From: Desulfobacter vibrioformis DSM 8776
Lineage (GTDB): Bacteria > Desulfobacterota > Desulfobacteria > Desulfobacterales > Desulfobacteraceae
DNA: 64,000 nucleotides
NCBI RefSeq assembly: GCF_000745975.1
Contig: NZ_JQKJ01000001.1
Location: 310,001 to 374,000, forward strand
Reading direction: 5' to 3'
The notes beneath the pieces are model-generated. The model ran no database searches. It saw nothing but the letters and a program-made list of their open reading frames with translations, and was not told the DNA's origin. Shown piece after piece: positions 41,034-50,013 of the stretch (the first letter of the stretch is position 1; every line of letters starts with the position of its first letter). Position numbers and translations under genes: made by a program.

Positions 41034-41429
41034 ATGGCGAAAAAGTCTAAAAAGGTCATTGCCAAAAAGCGGGTTAAAAAGAATATATCAACCGGCATAG
41101 TGCATATTCAGTCTACCTTTAACAACACCATTGTCACCATTGCAGATGAAAACGGCAACACCATTTCCTGGTCATCTGCCGGGATGCAGGGGTTTAAAGG
41201 GTCCAGGAAATCCACGCCCTTTGCAGCCAAGCTGGTTGCAGAGGATGCAGGGGCGAAAGCTATGGAACATGGTATGAAAAACGTCGGGGTATATGTTAAA
41301 GGCCCCGGACCTGGAAGAGAATCTGCGCTTCGGGCACTGCATGCACTTGGGTTTAATATTTCCATGATTAAGGATGTTACCCCGGTACCGCATAACGGGT
41401 GCCGCCCACCCAAAAGAAGACGTGTATAA
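41034..41429 (+). CDS. rpsK: 30S ribosomal protein S11
   Basis: A 131-residue S11 with [40 protein letters not shown] and the end [12 protein letters not shown]. The gap to rpsD is unusually long (164 bp) and holds a repeat. Confidence 0.98.
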   Translation: MAKKSKKVIAKKRVKKNISTGIVHIQSTFNNTIVTIADENGNTISWSSAGMQGFKGSRKSTPFAAKLVAEDAGAKAMEHGMKNVGVYVKGPGPGRESALRALHALGFNISMIKDVTPVPHNGCRPPKRRRV

Positions 41430-41433
41430 AATT

Positions 41434-41505
41434 GTTTGAACGAAAATTCATCCATCTGCGGTATTGCAAAAAAAATTTGCATCCGGGCAAATTTTCATCC
41501 AGACA
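41434..41505. repeat. Dispersed palindromic repeat, copy A (between rpsK and rpsD)
   Basis: GTTTGAACGAAAATTCATCC, then a TGCGGTATTGC core and CCGGGCAAATTTTCATCC. GAAAATT and AATTTTC pair to form a hairpin. It matches copy B at 55725 in order and spacing. The right outer arm (GTTCAAAC in copy B) is not kept here. Confidence 0.65.
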
Positions 41506-41593
41506 CGGAACACTATCAATTATTTCGGCGAACATAATCTAATCCGGAACATTTTAACGTGTAAACTTTATCACAATAGATAAAGGAGGAAAC

Positions 41594-42220
41594 TTGGCAA
41601 GATATAGAGGTTCTGTCTGCAGACAGTGCAGACGTGAAAATATGAAGCTTTTTTTAAAAGGTGATCGTTGTTTTTCTGATAAATGCAGTTATGACAGAAG
41701 AGGGTTTCCCCCTGGGCAGCACGGTCAGAAAAGAGTTAAACAATCAGATTACGGCATGCAGCTTCGAGAAAAACAGAAAGTTAAACGAATTTATGGTGTA
41801 TCTGAAAAACAGTTTAGAAATACTTTCAAACGGGCAGACCGTCAAAAAGGCATCACCGGTATTAATTTGTTAACATTACTTGAGACCCGGTTAGATAATA
41901 CTGTATTTCGACTTGGCTTCGTAAATTCCAGAAATCAAGGTCGTCATTTTGTTCGTCACAATCATTTTACTGTAAACGGTAAAAAGGTTAATATCCCATC
42001 CTATCAGGTCAAAAAAGGGGATGTTATCGAACTTTGTGAAAAAAGTAGGACCATACAGGCCATTATTGATTCCCTGGATGCCATTGTAAGGCGTGGTATC
42101 CCCCAGTGGCTTGAAATTAATAAAGACAGTTTTAAGGGTGAAATAAAAGGACTTCCCGGAAGAGAAGATATTTCACTGCCGATCCAGGAGCAGTTGATCG
42201 TAGAGCTCTATTCAAAATAG
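41594..42220 (+). CDS. rpsD: 30S ribosomal protein S4, zinc-binding type
   Basis: A 208-residue S4, an assembly initiator and, in other bacteria, repressor of the alpha operon. C9, C12, C26 and C31 make a zinc site near the N-terminus. The S4 RNA-binding domain is around 95-160 ([32 protein letters not shown]-like). It starts at TTG with AAAGGAGGAAAC upstream. Confidence 0.98.
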   Translation: MARYRGSVCRQCRRENMKLFLKGDRCFSDKCSYDRRGFPPGQHGQKRVKQSDYGMQLREKQKVKRIYGVSEKQFRNTFKRADRQKGITGINLLTLLETRLDNTVFRLGFVNSRNQGRHFVRHNHFTVNGKKVNIPSYQVKKGDVIELCEKSRTIQAIIDSLDAIVRRGIPQWLEINKDSFKGEIKGLPGREDISLPIQEQLIVELYSK

Positions 42221-42267
42221 GTTCATCATACATATGATCTACCAAATTATCTATTCAGGAGATTTAA

Positions 42268-43290
42268 ATGTCATCTGAAAATCTTGCATATGTTAACTGG
42301 CGAGAGATGATCAAGCCGGAAAAGCTTGATGTTACCACAACTTCCACCTATGGCAAGTTTGTGTGTGAACCCCTTGAAAGGGGATACGGCATCACCATTG
42401 GTAACTCGCTTCGGCGGATTATTTTATCCTCCATTTATGGTGCCGCCATAGTCTCCGTGAAATTCGATGATGCACTTCACGAATACAGCGTTATCTCAGA
42501 TATTAGAGAGGATGTATCTGAGATCATTCTTAATCTGAAAGAATTGAAGCTCAAAGTAGACGATCCAGAGGAAAAAATACTGACCCTTAATATCACTGGC
42601 GAGGCCGATGTTACAGGTGCGGATATCGTCAGCCCGGACGGTCGGGTGAAGGTTCTTAACCCGGAGCAGCATATTGCCACGGTAAATAAAAATGGGAAAC
42701 TCAATATTGTCATGGTTGTGAAAACTGATAAAGGGTATGCCCTGTCATCAGCAAATAAGGATGACGATGCCCCCATCGGCACCATTCCCATTGATTCAGC
42801 GTTTTCTCCCATTAAGCGCGTAAAATATGTGGTGGGTACATCACGTATTGGCCAGAAAACCGATTATGACAAACTGACTTTTGAAGTCTGGACAGACGGT
42901 AGTGTTACACCTGATGATGCTGTTGCTTACGGTGCAAAAATCCTTAAGGAACAGATGAATCCATTTATCAATTTTGATGAAGAACTTGAACCTGATGAAT
43001 CGGAATATAAAACCGATGAAGGTGAAAAAGGATTCAATGAGAATATCTATCGTTCCGTGGACGAACTCGAGCTCTCCGTTCGCAGTTCAAATTGTCTGAA
43101 AAATGCGAGAATCCACACCATCTACCAGTTGGTCCAGAAAACCGACAGCGAAATGCTCAAGACAAAAAATTTCGGCCGTAAATCACTCAATGAAATCAAA
43201 GAAGTGCTTACTTCAATGAACCTGTCTTTAGGGATGGACCTTGAGGGGATCGAACCGCCGGAAGATGTGAATATTCAGGAAGGAGAATAA
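42268..43290 (+). CDS. rpoA: DNA-directed RNA polymerase alpha subunit
   Basis: A 340-residue RpoA. The N-terminal assembly domain has [20 protein letters not shown]. The C-terminal domain ([39 protein letters not shown]) binds UP elements and activators. It is followed after 5 bp by rplQ. Confidence 0.99.
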   Translation: MSSENLAYVNWREMIKPEKLDVTTTSTYGKFVCEPLERGYGITIGNSLRRIILSSIYGAAIVSVKFDDALHEYSVISDIREDVSEIILNLKELKLKVDDPEEKILTLNITGEADVTGADIVSPDGRVKVLNPEQHIATVNKNGKLNIVMVVKTDKGYALSSANKDDDAPIGTIPIDSAFSPIKRVKYVVGTSRIGQKTDYDKLTFEVWTDGSVTPDDAVAYGAKILKEQMNPFINFDEELEPDESEYKTDEGEKGFNENIYRSVDELELSVRSSNCLKNARIHTIYQLVQKTDSEMLKTKNFGRKSLNEIKEVLTSMNLSLGMDLEGIEPPEDVNIQEGE

Positions 43291-43295
43291 ATACC

Positions 43296-43652
43296 ATGAA
43301 ACATAGAAAATCCGTATTAAAGCTGAACAGAACCTCCGCCCATAGAAAGGCGATGTTTAGGAACATGGTAACTTCTCTGTTCAAACACAGCAGCATCAAA
43401 ACAACTGAAGCCAAAGCCAAAGGCCTTCGTAAGATTGCCGATAAAATGATCACCCTGGCCAAACGGGGAGATCTTCATGCCAGGCGTCAGGCCATGGCGG
43501 TAATCCGTGAAAAAGATGTTGTTCATGCCCTTTTTGAAGAGGTAGCAGAGAAGTTTAACGCAAGGCAGGGTGGATATACCAGGATTATCAAGTTAGGACC
43601 AAGAAAAGGGGATGTTGCTCCCATGGTTCAGATTGAGTTGATCACCGATTAA
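43296..43652 (+). CDS. rplQ: 50S ribosomal protein L17
   Basis: A 118-residue L17 starting [20 protein letters not shown] and containing [20 protein letters not shown]. It is the last gene of the ribosomal superoperon; a hairpin follows. Confidence 0.98.
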   Translation: MKHRKSVLKLNRTSAHRKAMFRNMVTSLFKHSSIKTTEAKAKGLRKIADKMITLAKRGDLHARRQAMAVIREKDVVHALFEEVAEKFNARQGGYTRIIKLGPRKGDVAPMVQIELITD

Positions 43653-43736
43653 TCAGATTGTAAACAATGGATATGGTTTAAAACCATGCCCGTTCAGGCG
43701 GTTGATTCCTGATTGCCGGATCCCCGTCAGATATCG

Positions 43737-43780
43737 AAAAGCTTTGACAGTAGAGTCATACCCCTCTGTCAAAGCTTTAT
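43737..43780. terminator. Terminator hairpin after rplQ
   Basis: A perfect 13-bp stem AAAGCTTTGACAG/CTGTCAAAGCTTT around a 15-base loop, about 85 bp after the rplQ stop. It is followed by ATTT on the plus strand and TTTT on the minus strand, so it could stop transcription from either side. The run of T is short. Confidence 0.6.
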
Positions 43781-43782
43781 TT

Positions 43783-43927
43783 GCAATACCGCAAAACTCA
43801 CCTTTTTTGAATTTGCTGCCATTCGGCGGACTGCCACTTTCGCCCGTAATTGATGCAGTTCGGACTCTCTCAGTGCTTGGGCCAATAACCGATTTCAATC
43901 CTTTTCGGGTGAGTTTTGCGGTATTGC
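43783..43927. mobile_element. 145-bp miniature element with 20-bp inverted ends
   Basis: GCAATACCGCAAAACTCACC at 43783-43802 is exactly inverted at 43908-43927. No gene fits inside. The minus-strand right end, with the eight preceding bases TCAAAAAA, is identical to the end of the IS relic at 45688-45715. It looks like an internally deleted (MITE-like) copy of that insertion sequence. No target duplication is obvious. Confidence 0.65.
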
Positions 43928-43929
43928 CA

Positions 43930-44381
43930 TTTTTCTTTTCATTATGGGTTGCATCTTCATCGTTCCGCATTCCTTTGAAGACCCTCTGTCCGTAACGGCT
44001 ACATTACTGTTCCGCTTAGGGCTTGGCTGTCGCAGTTACAACGGCCCGGAGCAGAAGACCCGTCACCGGGTAAGATCGTGTACTTTCATTGCTCGCTCAC
44101 CTCCTCTACCCAAAGGAATACGGAAAGGATATTGGGTTTTGATAGTCGAGGGTATCTCGCCCCTTCCTTTAGGCCTACCAGAGGTTCACACCGAGTTTGA
44201 GTAGCAAGTTTGGCGCCGGCTTCCTTCAGATTCCTCATTGGCTTTCCTTCACCGGGTTATCCCTCCTCGGGCAGGATTCGGAAAGTTTCTTCGGGCATCT
44301 TTGCCTTTGCCTACATATTCCCTCCTTTCAAGGGCTATGGCTGGACTTACACCAGCTAGTTCACAACCATGCCGGTCGCAC
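43930..44381 (-). mobile_element. Group II intron relic (5' part, domain I onwards, no maturase seen)
   Basis: Read on the minus strand it begins GTGCGACCGGCATGG, as group II introns do (GTGYG), then has AGCTGGTGTAAGTCCAGCC, CTGAAGGAAGCCGGCGCC plus AAACTTGC, and AGGCCTAAAGGAAGGGGCGA. These match domain I style blocks of bacterial group II introns. About 450 nt are present, up to where a maturase ORF would start in domain IV. Maturase, domain V and domain VI are missing; the miniature element abuts the break. It lies 28 bp behind the PIN-domain gene stop, in the same orientation. Confidence 0.65.
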
Positions 44382-44409
44382 CTCTCATAATCTAACCTTA
44401 TTCGTCATG

Positions 44410-44808
44410 TCATTTTATCAATTCAAATAAACTGTATTTTGAAGCTTTTTTGTCAAAAGTGAAGACTGTTTCACAGCCATAAGAGCTTGCGGTATGAGCA
44501 ATCAGCAAATCAGATAAATCATATTTGCTATTTTTCCCTGCAATGATAAATTTTTGAATAGTTTCCAGGTGTTCAAATTTTAAAATTGGCATAAGTATTA
44601 AATCTGAAATGGAATCTATTATGTTGTTTCTTTCAATGTTGTATGCGGATTCTAAAACCCAAAGAAGCTCTAAAACTACCAATAATGGAACAAATAATTC
44701 GTTTTTATTCAGTTCAACTTCTTTGAAAAGATTATAAACAATTTTGGCTTGATCATGGTCATCGCCAACAAGAAATCGAACAAGAATATTGGTATCAATT
44801 CCTTTCAT
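44410..44808 (-). CDS. PIN-domain ribonuclease, VapC-type toxin
   Basis: A 132-residue PIN protein. The acidic residues are D5 (MKGIDTNILVRFL), E47 (VVLELLW), D97/D100 (KYDLSDLLIAH) and D119 (TVFTFDKKAS), all in the expected spacing for a metal-dependent RNase. VapC toxins cut tRNA or rRNA; the target here is unknown. Its ATG overlaps the antitoxin stop by four bases. Confidence 0.88.
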   Translation of the reverse strand: MKGIDTNILVRFLVGDDHDQAKIVYNLFKEVELNKNELFVPLLVVLELLWVLESAYNIERNNIIDSISDLILMPILKFEHLETIQKFIIAGKNSKYDLSDLLIAHTASSYGCETVFTFDKKASKYSLFELIK

Positions 44809-45053
44809 TTGAATTTACTCTTCATTCGGCTCGCTATGGCATTGTTTATTTCTTCTATAGAGATGGCTTTCTGTTCAGGCTTTTGTAATTTACAAAATAG
44901 TTCATCCACTGTTTTTGAAATTGGTCTTATGATTGCTTCCATTTTATCTGTAACGATAATTTCTATTTTATCCCCTGTACGCAACTTAAGGGCGTCCCTA
45001 ATTTTTTTGGGGATTGTCACTTGCCCTTTTGTTGTGATCGTAGCTAAAGCCAT
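44805..45053 (-). CDS. AbrB/MazE-fold antitoxin, VapB-type
   Basis: An 82-residue protein with the swapped-hairpin DNA-binding motif MALATITTKGQVTIPKKIRD and LRTGDKIEIIV at the N-terminus and a toxin-binding tail. The ATG at 45053 has AAAGGGCG at good distance; an ATG at 45059 would add two residues. It is the first gene of a two-gene toxin-antitoxin operon. Confidence 0.88.
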   Translation of the reverse strand: MALATITTKGQVTIPKKIRDALKLRTGDKIEIIVTDKMEAIIRPISKTVDELFCKLQKPEQKAISIEEINNAIASRMKSKFK

Positions 45054-45088
45054 AGTCATTCGCCCTTTATCTTACATTGATATATTTT

Positions 45089-45104
45089 CTTACTTCAAGG
45101 TAAG
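45089..45104. promoter_or_regulatory. Palindrome upstream of the vapBC operon, probable operator
   Basis: CTTACTTCAAGGTAAG is a near-perfect dyad (CTTAC/GTAAG) about 35 bp before the antitoxin start; a further half-site ATCTTACATTGAT lies at about 45069. AbrB-type antitoxins usually bind such sites to repress their own operon. Confidence 0.5.
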
Positions 45105-45148
45105 ATTTTATTAAAAAAAAATCAAGTAGAAATTGATAACTCCGATAT

Positions 45149-45700
45149 TTGAGTGAAGTTGCCGGCTGGCTGATTCATAGATCGACGTTGCTCGACCCAG
45201 AGGAAAACCCCTCTCGGACGGGAGATGAGGTAGAAAAGGAGCTGGTTGAGTACCTGGACCAGTTACTTGAGCAAACCAAAGATAATCCGACACTGTTCAT
45301 GTTCGCAAGCAAGATCCGCAGAACTACTCACAATTACGCCTCCGGCTTGTTTCACACTTACGATATACCCGCTTTGCCGAGAACGAACAATGATCGGGAA
45401 AGTGAATTCCGTGGACTCAATCAGCGCCTGTTGCGAACAACAGGGCAAAAAGGAGCTACAAATCGTATGATCCAGAGTTCGGGAGCGTGGGAATTGATTC
45501 CGCGCCCGGGAAGTTTTGAAGAAACGATTAACGCATTATCATCTGTTGATATGGATGAATTCCGTGAAGAACGACAACGACTTCGCAATCACCGTAGTCG
45601 TTTCAAACTCCATACCCGTTCCGGCAAAAAAGTTCGAACAGAGCTGGAAAAATTGACGGCACGCTGGCTTGAATTGCCACAGGATAATCAAAAAAGGTGA
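45149..45700 (+). pseudogene. Transposase remnant (C-terminal part)
   Basis: About 183 codons open from near 45150 with no credible start codon or ribosome binding site. The product has RRTTHNYASGLFHTYDIPAL, PRTNNDRESEFRGLNQRLLR and SGAWELIPRPGSFEE, which I take as the C-terminal part of a transposase. The family was not identified. Its stop codon lies within the 20-bp terminal repeat at 45696-45715, as in a real insertion sequence. The 5' part is missing, lost where the toxin-antitoxin region begins. Confidence 0.55.
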
Positions 45701-45715
45701 GTTTTGCGGTATTGC
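45696..45715 (+). repeat. Terminal repeat of the IS relic
   Basis: GGTGAGTTTTGCGGTATTGC, identical to the right end of the miniature element at 43783-43927 (inverted) and an exact inverse of its left end. The transposase-remnant stop TGA lies within it. Confidence 0.7.
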
Positions 45716-45892
45716 GAATTTTAATGTCGGGGTTCTATCATGACTAACCGGCCAAGATAATTGTCGCAGAATAATAAAGGAAGTCCTTTAAACTTATTGA
45801 CACTTCTTGTAAATTTTACCAAGCTGTTAAGTACATATAACGCACTTAAAGGGTTGATAAAAAAACACAAAAAAACATAAAGAAGAGAAAAC

Positions 45893-46099
45893 ATGGCTTA
45901 CAAAATCATTTATAAAACTGGCATATCCTTTATTTCAGACGCAAAAACTTTGGTTGAAGCAAAAAAACAAGCTTCAGAATACGCTGGTTACGGATTCGGT
46001 AGTATCTGCATATTAGAGGGTGAGGATAACGATTCTTCCAGTGATCCCATCGCTATAAGATTTGAACATGACACTGAATGGATAGAGCCTGAAATATAA
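45893..46099 (+). CDS. Small hypothetical protein, 68 aa
   Basis: A 68-residue acidic protein (MAYKIIYKTGISFISDAKTL, end DTEWIEPEI). No known domain, signal or membrane segment is recognised. AAAGAAGAGAAAAC before the ATG is a plausible ribosome binding site. TTGACA at 45797 may be part of a promoter, but no good -10 follows. The gap from 45716 to 45892 shows nothing else. Confidence 0.6.
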   Translation: MAYKIIYKTGISFISDAKTLVEAKKQASEYAGYGFGSICILEGEDNDSSSDPIAIRFEHDTEWIEPEI

Positions 46100-46146
46100 A
46101 GCCAACCGCCCCGGTGAATGCCGGAGCATAGTGAAACACAAAACAG

Positions 46147-46323
46147 ACGTGATGTGCAACTTTATGTATCGACAAGGCCGTAAAATTGTAAATTTTCCGA
46201 CCGTAAAGATAATTGATAAAGACTGCAACAGTATGAGACAGTATTTTTCGAACCGTCCTGCTTCTCAGATGCCACAAATCCCTTGTACGCACTGTCTCAA
46301 TATTAAAAAGTTGCATATCACGT
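46147..46323. repeat. Palindromic element with 17-bp inverted ends and an inner hairpin
   Basis: ACGTGATGTGCAACTTT (46147-46163) is inverted at 46307-46323 with one mismatch. An inner pair GAGACAGT/ACTGTCTC lies at 46235-46242 and 46291-46298. No protein-coding pattern was convincing. It fills the space between two convergent genes, so it could be a terminator, a miniature transposon or an RNA. Confidence 0.55.
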
Positions 46324-46338
46324 TTATTTGTCAACGCC

Positions 46339-48681
46339 TTATTTATCAAACAATGCTCTCATGGTGCTGAGCAGCAGGTGGGTATCCAAAGGCTTTTCAA
46401 GAAAGGCCTGAATACCGATGGCCCTGACTTCGGACCAGGTGGTGGTTTCACTATAGCCGGAGCATAAAATTATCGGCATATTTTTATTTTCCGCTAAAAT
46501 GGCTTCAGCCAGGGCAATACCGGTCATATGGGGCATGGTCATATCGGTAATCACCATATCAAAGCTTATGTTTCCTTTCTGATAGGCATCCAGGGCGCTT
46601 TTTCCGTTATTAAACGGGTGGACCGAATAACCGAACCTATTAAGCAGCTCTTCAATTAAAGCCAGAATGTCGGGCTCGTCATCCACGACCATGATGGTTT
46701 CTTTGCCTGGTTTCAGAGATGCATCACTTCCTGTGTGACTGCCTGCTGCTGAACCCCTTTTCGTTACGACCGGCAGGTAGACGAAAAATGAGGTTCCGTG
46801 TTCCGCAATATTTTCAACGCAGAAAAGGCCTTTATGGTCTTCGACAATGGCCCTGACCAGGGCAAGCCCTAACTCCGTATCCCGGTCCATCTCTTTGCTT
46901 GTAAAATAGGGATCAAATGCCTTTTCAATGGCTTTGGGGGGCATCCCTTTGCCGGTATCTTTTACCATCAGGTTTAAAAAGGGTCCGGGCCGGAAATAGT
47001 CTTTATTTTGATGTGCCGGCGCAATCTGATCAACTGTGGATAGGCTCACCGTCAAAGTCCCACCGGATGTCGTCATGGCATGATAGGCGTTTGTACACAG
47101 GTTCATGATCATCTGATGCATCTGGGTGGGGTCTGCATTAACCATATCTCTGGTTTCCACCCGGGTTACTATTTCAATGGTGGTGGGTATGGAAGACCTG
47201 AGAAGTTTAAGTGCCTCTTTAACCACAAGGTAGAGCTTTAGCGGACTCTTTTGGTTCTTTGCCTGGCGGTTGAAGGTCAGAATCTGTTTAACAAGGTCAG
47301 ATGCGCGCTGGGCCCCTTTGATGATCTGATTCATGTGATTGTTCAATTTTTCATGGTTATTCAGGTTCATCTGGGCTAGTTGGGCATAACCGAAAATGCT
47401 GGATAGAATATTATTGAAATCATGGGCAATCCCACCGGCCAGGGCACCGATGGCTTCCATTTTCTGTGCCTTTTGTAATTGGATAAGAAGCTTGCGACGT
47501 TCTTTGTCTGCACATTTTATTTCAGTGATATCTCTGCTTTCAGCAACAATGAACTCAACATGTTTGTCGCTGCATACAGGTTTCAGGGATATCTCAACTT
47601 CCTTTATCTGTTCGTCCCCATCGACAATGGCGGTCTCTATGCGGGCGGTTTTCCCAAGGGCCGCACGTTCCACAGCCTGTTTAATTTCCTGCCGGCATTT
47701 TTCATCATGCCGGCACCAGGGACTGTCCCAATACGGTTTATACAGAACATCAGTTTCCGTACATTGGGAAAATGCAAGTTGGTTTTCATTTACATCTTCT
47801 ATGATTCCATCGGGCGAAATAATAGAGATCAACTGAAACGACAGGTTAAAAAGTACCTGGCGCTTCAACTCCTTTGACTTAAGGGTATCCTGGGTTGCAA
47901 TCGTTTTTTGGCTCGGGTCATTCAGCTGGTCATGATCTTTTTCCATACGGGTCATGAATGAATTAAAATGCCGGGCAAGACTTCCAACCTCATCCTGGGC
48001 ATTATAGTTCAGGCGAATGCTGTAATCGCCTGCTTCACTGTTGTCCAGAATATGTGTAAAATTTTCAATGGGTTTGGTGACGGATCGTGACAACAGATAG
48101 GTCAAGACCACAAAAGCCAGAAGAAAAAATAAAATATCCAGGGTAATTAATGTGGAGAATGTGCTTAAGGGGGTGTAGATGTCATCCACATAGCTTGCTG
48201 CACCAATGATCCACTTGTATTGGGGAAGATATCTGAAAATAACCAGTTGCTCCCCGGGACGGGTGTCCGGTACAGATAACCCAAACGTTTTTATTTTTCC
48301 CGATTTTTCGTTAAGTATTTTTTGAATAACGGCGGAAAACGCTTGGGGCTGGGCCAGCAGATTTTTTCCCTGGAGAAAGGGGTGCATGACCGCGTTCCCT
48401 TTTTCATCAACGATAAAGGCATAGCCGTTGTTCCGGAATTTGAATTTTGTAATGGCTTTGAACCTGTTTTTTATACCGATGTCTGCCGTTATCTGGATAA
48501 GATCCTTGAGAAATGTGACGCTTTGATTCAGCTCCTTTTCAATGCCGGCGTCAATCAGGTTTCGACTTTGAACAAAGATCAGTGCGTTGGAAATGAGAAT
48601 TAATGGCACAAAAACAATGAGGAAAGAAAAAAGCAGTTGATTCCTGAACGTAAGATTTTGAATTTTGGGTAATGTGATCAA
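46339..48681 (-). CDS. Hybrid sensor histidine kinase (Cache-HAMP-PAS-HisKA-HATPase-REC)
   Basis: A 780-residue membrane sensor. A TM at about 17-38 is followed by an extracytoplasmic Cache domain (YAFIVDEKGNAVMHPFLQGK, WIIGAASYVDD), a second TM near 180-200, HAMP (SVTKPIENFTHIL), a PAS region at about 275-385, a HisKA box GGIAHDFNNILSSIFGYAQL near 423, and an ATPase domain (N-box MNLCTNAYHAM, DTGKGMPPK). A receiver domain with VVDDEP and the phospho-Asp in MVITDMTMPH closes the protein. The usual GLGLA of the ATPase is ELGLA here. No separate output gene is adjacent. Confidence 0.92.
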   Translation of the reverse strand: MITLPKIQNLTFRNQLLFSFLIVFVPLILISNALIFVQSRNLIDAGIEKELNQSVTFLKDLIQITADIGIKNRFKAITKFKFRNNGYAFIVDEKGNAVMHPFLQGKNLLAQPQAFSAVIQKILNEKSGKIKTFGLSVPDTRPGEQLVIFRYLPQYKWIIGAASYVDDIYTPLSTFSTLITLDILFFLLAFVVLTYLLSRSVTKPIENFTHILDNSEAGDYSIRLNYNAQDEVGSLARHFNSFMTRMEKDHDQLNDPSQKTIATQDTLKSKELKRQVLFNLSFQLISIISPDGIIEDVNENQLAFSQCTETDVLYKPYWDSPWCRHDEKCRQEIKQAVERAALGKTARIETAIVDGDEQIKEVEISLKPVCSDKHVEFIVAESRDITEIKCADKERRKLLIQLQKAQKMEAIGALAGGIAHDFNNILSSIFGYAQLAQMNLNNHEKLNNHMNQIIKGAQRASDLVKQILTFNRQAKNQKSPLKLYLVVKEALKLLRSSIPTTIEIVTRVETRDMVNADPTQMHQMIMNLCTNAYHAMTTSGGTLTVSLSTVDQIAPAHQNKDYFRPGPFLNLMVKDTGKGMPPKAIEKAFDPYFTSKEMDRDTELGLALVRAIVEDHKGLFCVENIAEHGTSFFVYLPVVTKRGSAAGSHTGSDASLKPGKETIMVVDDEPDILALIEELLNRFGYSVHPFNNGKSALDAYQKGNISFDMVITDMTMPHMTGIALAEAILAENKNMPIILCSGYSETTTWSEVRAIGIQAFLEKPLDTHLLLSTMRALFDK

Positions 48682-48843
48682 TGGTCGTGGAGAATCCCTT
48701 GGACTGAATTATCGCATTATGGGAAAAGTCTAATATAAACTTGCGTAAAAAGCCATAAAAAATGGAAAAGAAAAATTCTCCGCTCCAGCGCTCCAGGAAG
48801 AGGGAGGAAACAAATAGGGCGCAAGTAGCCCCCAAAAGATCCT

Positions 48844-49866
48844 TTATGCGCGTTTCTTTTTTGCGGCTTTATGCTGGTACATTTTTGAATCGGCTGTTTT
48901 AATCAGTCCGGGTGGATTAGACACTCCTTTATCGGACAGGCTGGCGATGCCATGGCTGATCCGGATGTTAAACGTATATCCACCGGAAATCAGCGGATGG
49001 GTTTCAAAATGCTCATTCACCCGTTTGATGAGTTGCTCGGCACGTTCTTTTTTTGTGGATGGTAAAAGAACGACAAATTCATCCCCGGCAAGCCGGGCCA
49101 CGATATCCTGTTTCCGTTTCAGGCTGCCCAGGGTGTCTGCAAGAAAGCACAGGGCTTCATCACCGATGCTGTGCCCTGCAGTATCGTTAATGGTTTTAAA
49201 ATCATCAAAATCAAGGAAAATAAGTGACAGTTCGCTATCATAACGTTTTGCCCGTGAAAATTCCCGGTCAAGTATGCGCTCAAAAACGCCCCGGTTAAAC
49301 AGGCCTGTCAAAGGGTCATGATAGGCCAGAAATTTTAGCTTTTCATGGGCCGCGACATTGGACAGGCACAGAGATACTTTCTGGGCCAGCTGCTCCAGAA
49401 GAGAGGTGTCAATACCGGGTTCAAACCGGCGAATGTCGACATCTGCCAGGTTAATACTGCCCACAAGTTTTCCATCCAGGGTTATTGGGGCGATGGCAAG
49501 GGACCCTATGGGTTGGGTTTGGCTATCGGGCATCAGATCTTTGAAAAATGTTAAATTCCTGTTGCTCAGTACGGGTTTTTGGTCCTTGATAATGAAAATA
49601 AAACGTTCCTGGGCCACAAAAGCAATCGCTGATTTCAGGGCCGCGGATTCATTTCTGGCCCTGAGCTGCTCACAAATACTGCTTTCCCGGATAATAGAAA
49701 GCCAGATATACGGTATGCTGAATTTGTCTGCAATTTGGAACAAAAGTCGTTCAAAAAAATCTTCAAAGTTCAGGATGCTTAGAATGCTGATCTCAATCTC
49801 GTTGAACTTTCTGGCTATTTCCTCATTTTTTTTAAGTTGATCTATCAGATATCGCGGTATTTCCAT
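48844..49866 (-). CDS. Diguanylate cyclase with N-terminal DUF484/GAF-like domain
   Basis: A GGDEF protein of about 340 residues. The N-terminal 160 residues resemble a GAF/DUF484 sensor (FEDFFERLLFQIADKFSIPY, GSLAIAPITLDGKLVGSINL). The GGDEF domain starts at LAYHDPLTGLFNRGVFERIL; the active-site loop is RLAGDEFVVLLP, with A in the first position, which is often active. There is no RxxD inhibitory site immediately before it (QDIVARLAGDEF). The ATG at 49866 was chosen; one at 49917 would add 17 residues. It reads toward the kinase gene 162 bp downstream and may act with it. Confidence 0.87.
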   Translation of the reverse strand: MEIPRYLIDQLKKNEEIARKFNEIEISILSILNFEDFFERLLFQIADKFSIPYIWLSIIRESSICEQLRARNESAALKSAIAFVAQERFIFIIKDQKPVLSNRNLTFFKDLMPDSQTQPIGSLAIAPITLDGKLVGSINLADVDIRRFEPGIDTSLLEQLAQKVSLCLSNVAAHEKLKFLAYHDPLTGLFNRGVFERILDREFSRAKRYDSELSLIFLDFDDFKTINDTAGHSIGDEALCFLADTLGSLKRKQDIVARLAGDEFVVLLPSTKKERAEQLIKRVNEHFETHPLISGGYTFNIRISHGIASLSDKGVSNPPGLIKTADSKMYQHKAAKKKRA

Positions 49867-50013
49867 TTTGCATAAATTCCAAAATTGAGGCTTGCCTGAA
49901 TGTATTATCATTCCCATTTAATGGGCATTTGCCATAAAGTCAATAGAATTTTGAAATTCGCTGAAGGTGCCGGGGCATGCGTCACACACGGTTGGCGGGC
50001 GCGTTTCTATTCT

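Noticed and set aside
43653-43970. A 105-codon minus-strand reading frame after rplQ
   Set aside because: It runs through the intron relic, the miniature element and the terminator hairpin, so it is a chance frame.
44197-44430. Plus-strand frame of 77 codons in the accessory patch
   Set aside because: It is the reverse of the group II intron domain I; no ribosome binding site and no family.
46053-46370. Short frames on both strands across 46053-46370
   Set aside because: They cover the nested palindrome and have no start signals or protein-like patterns.
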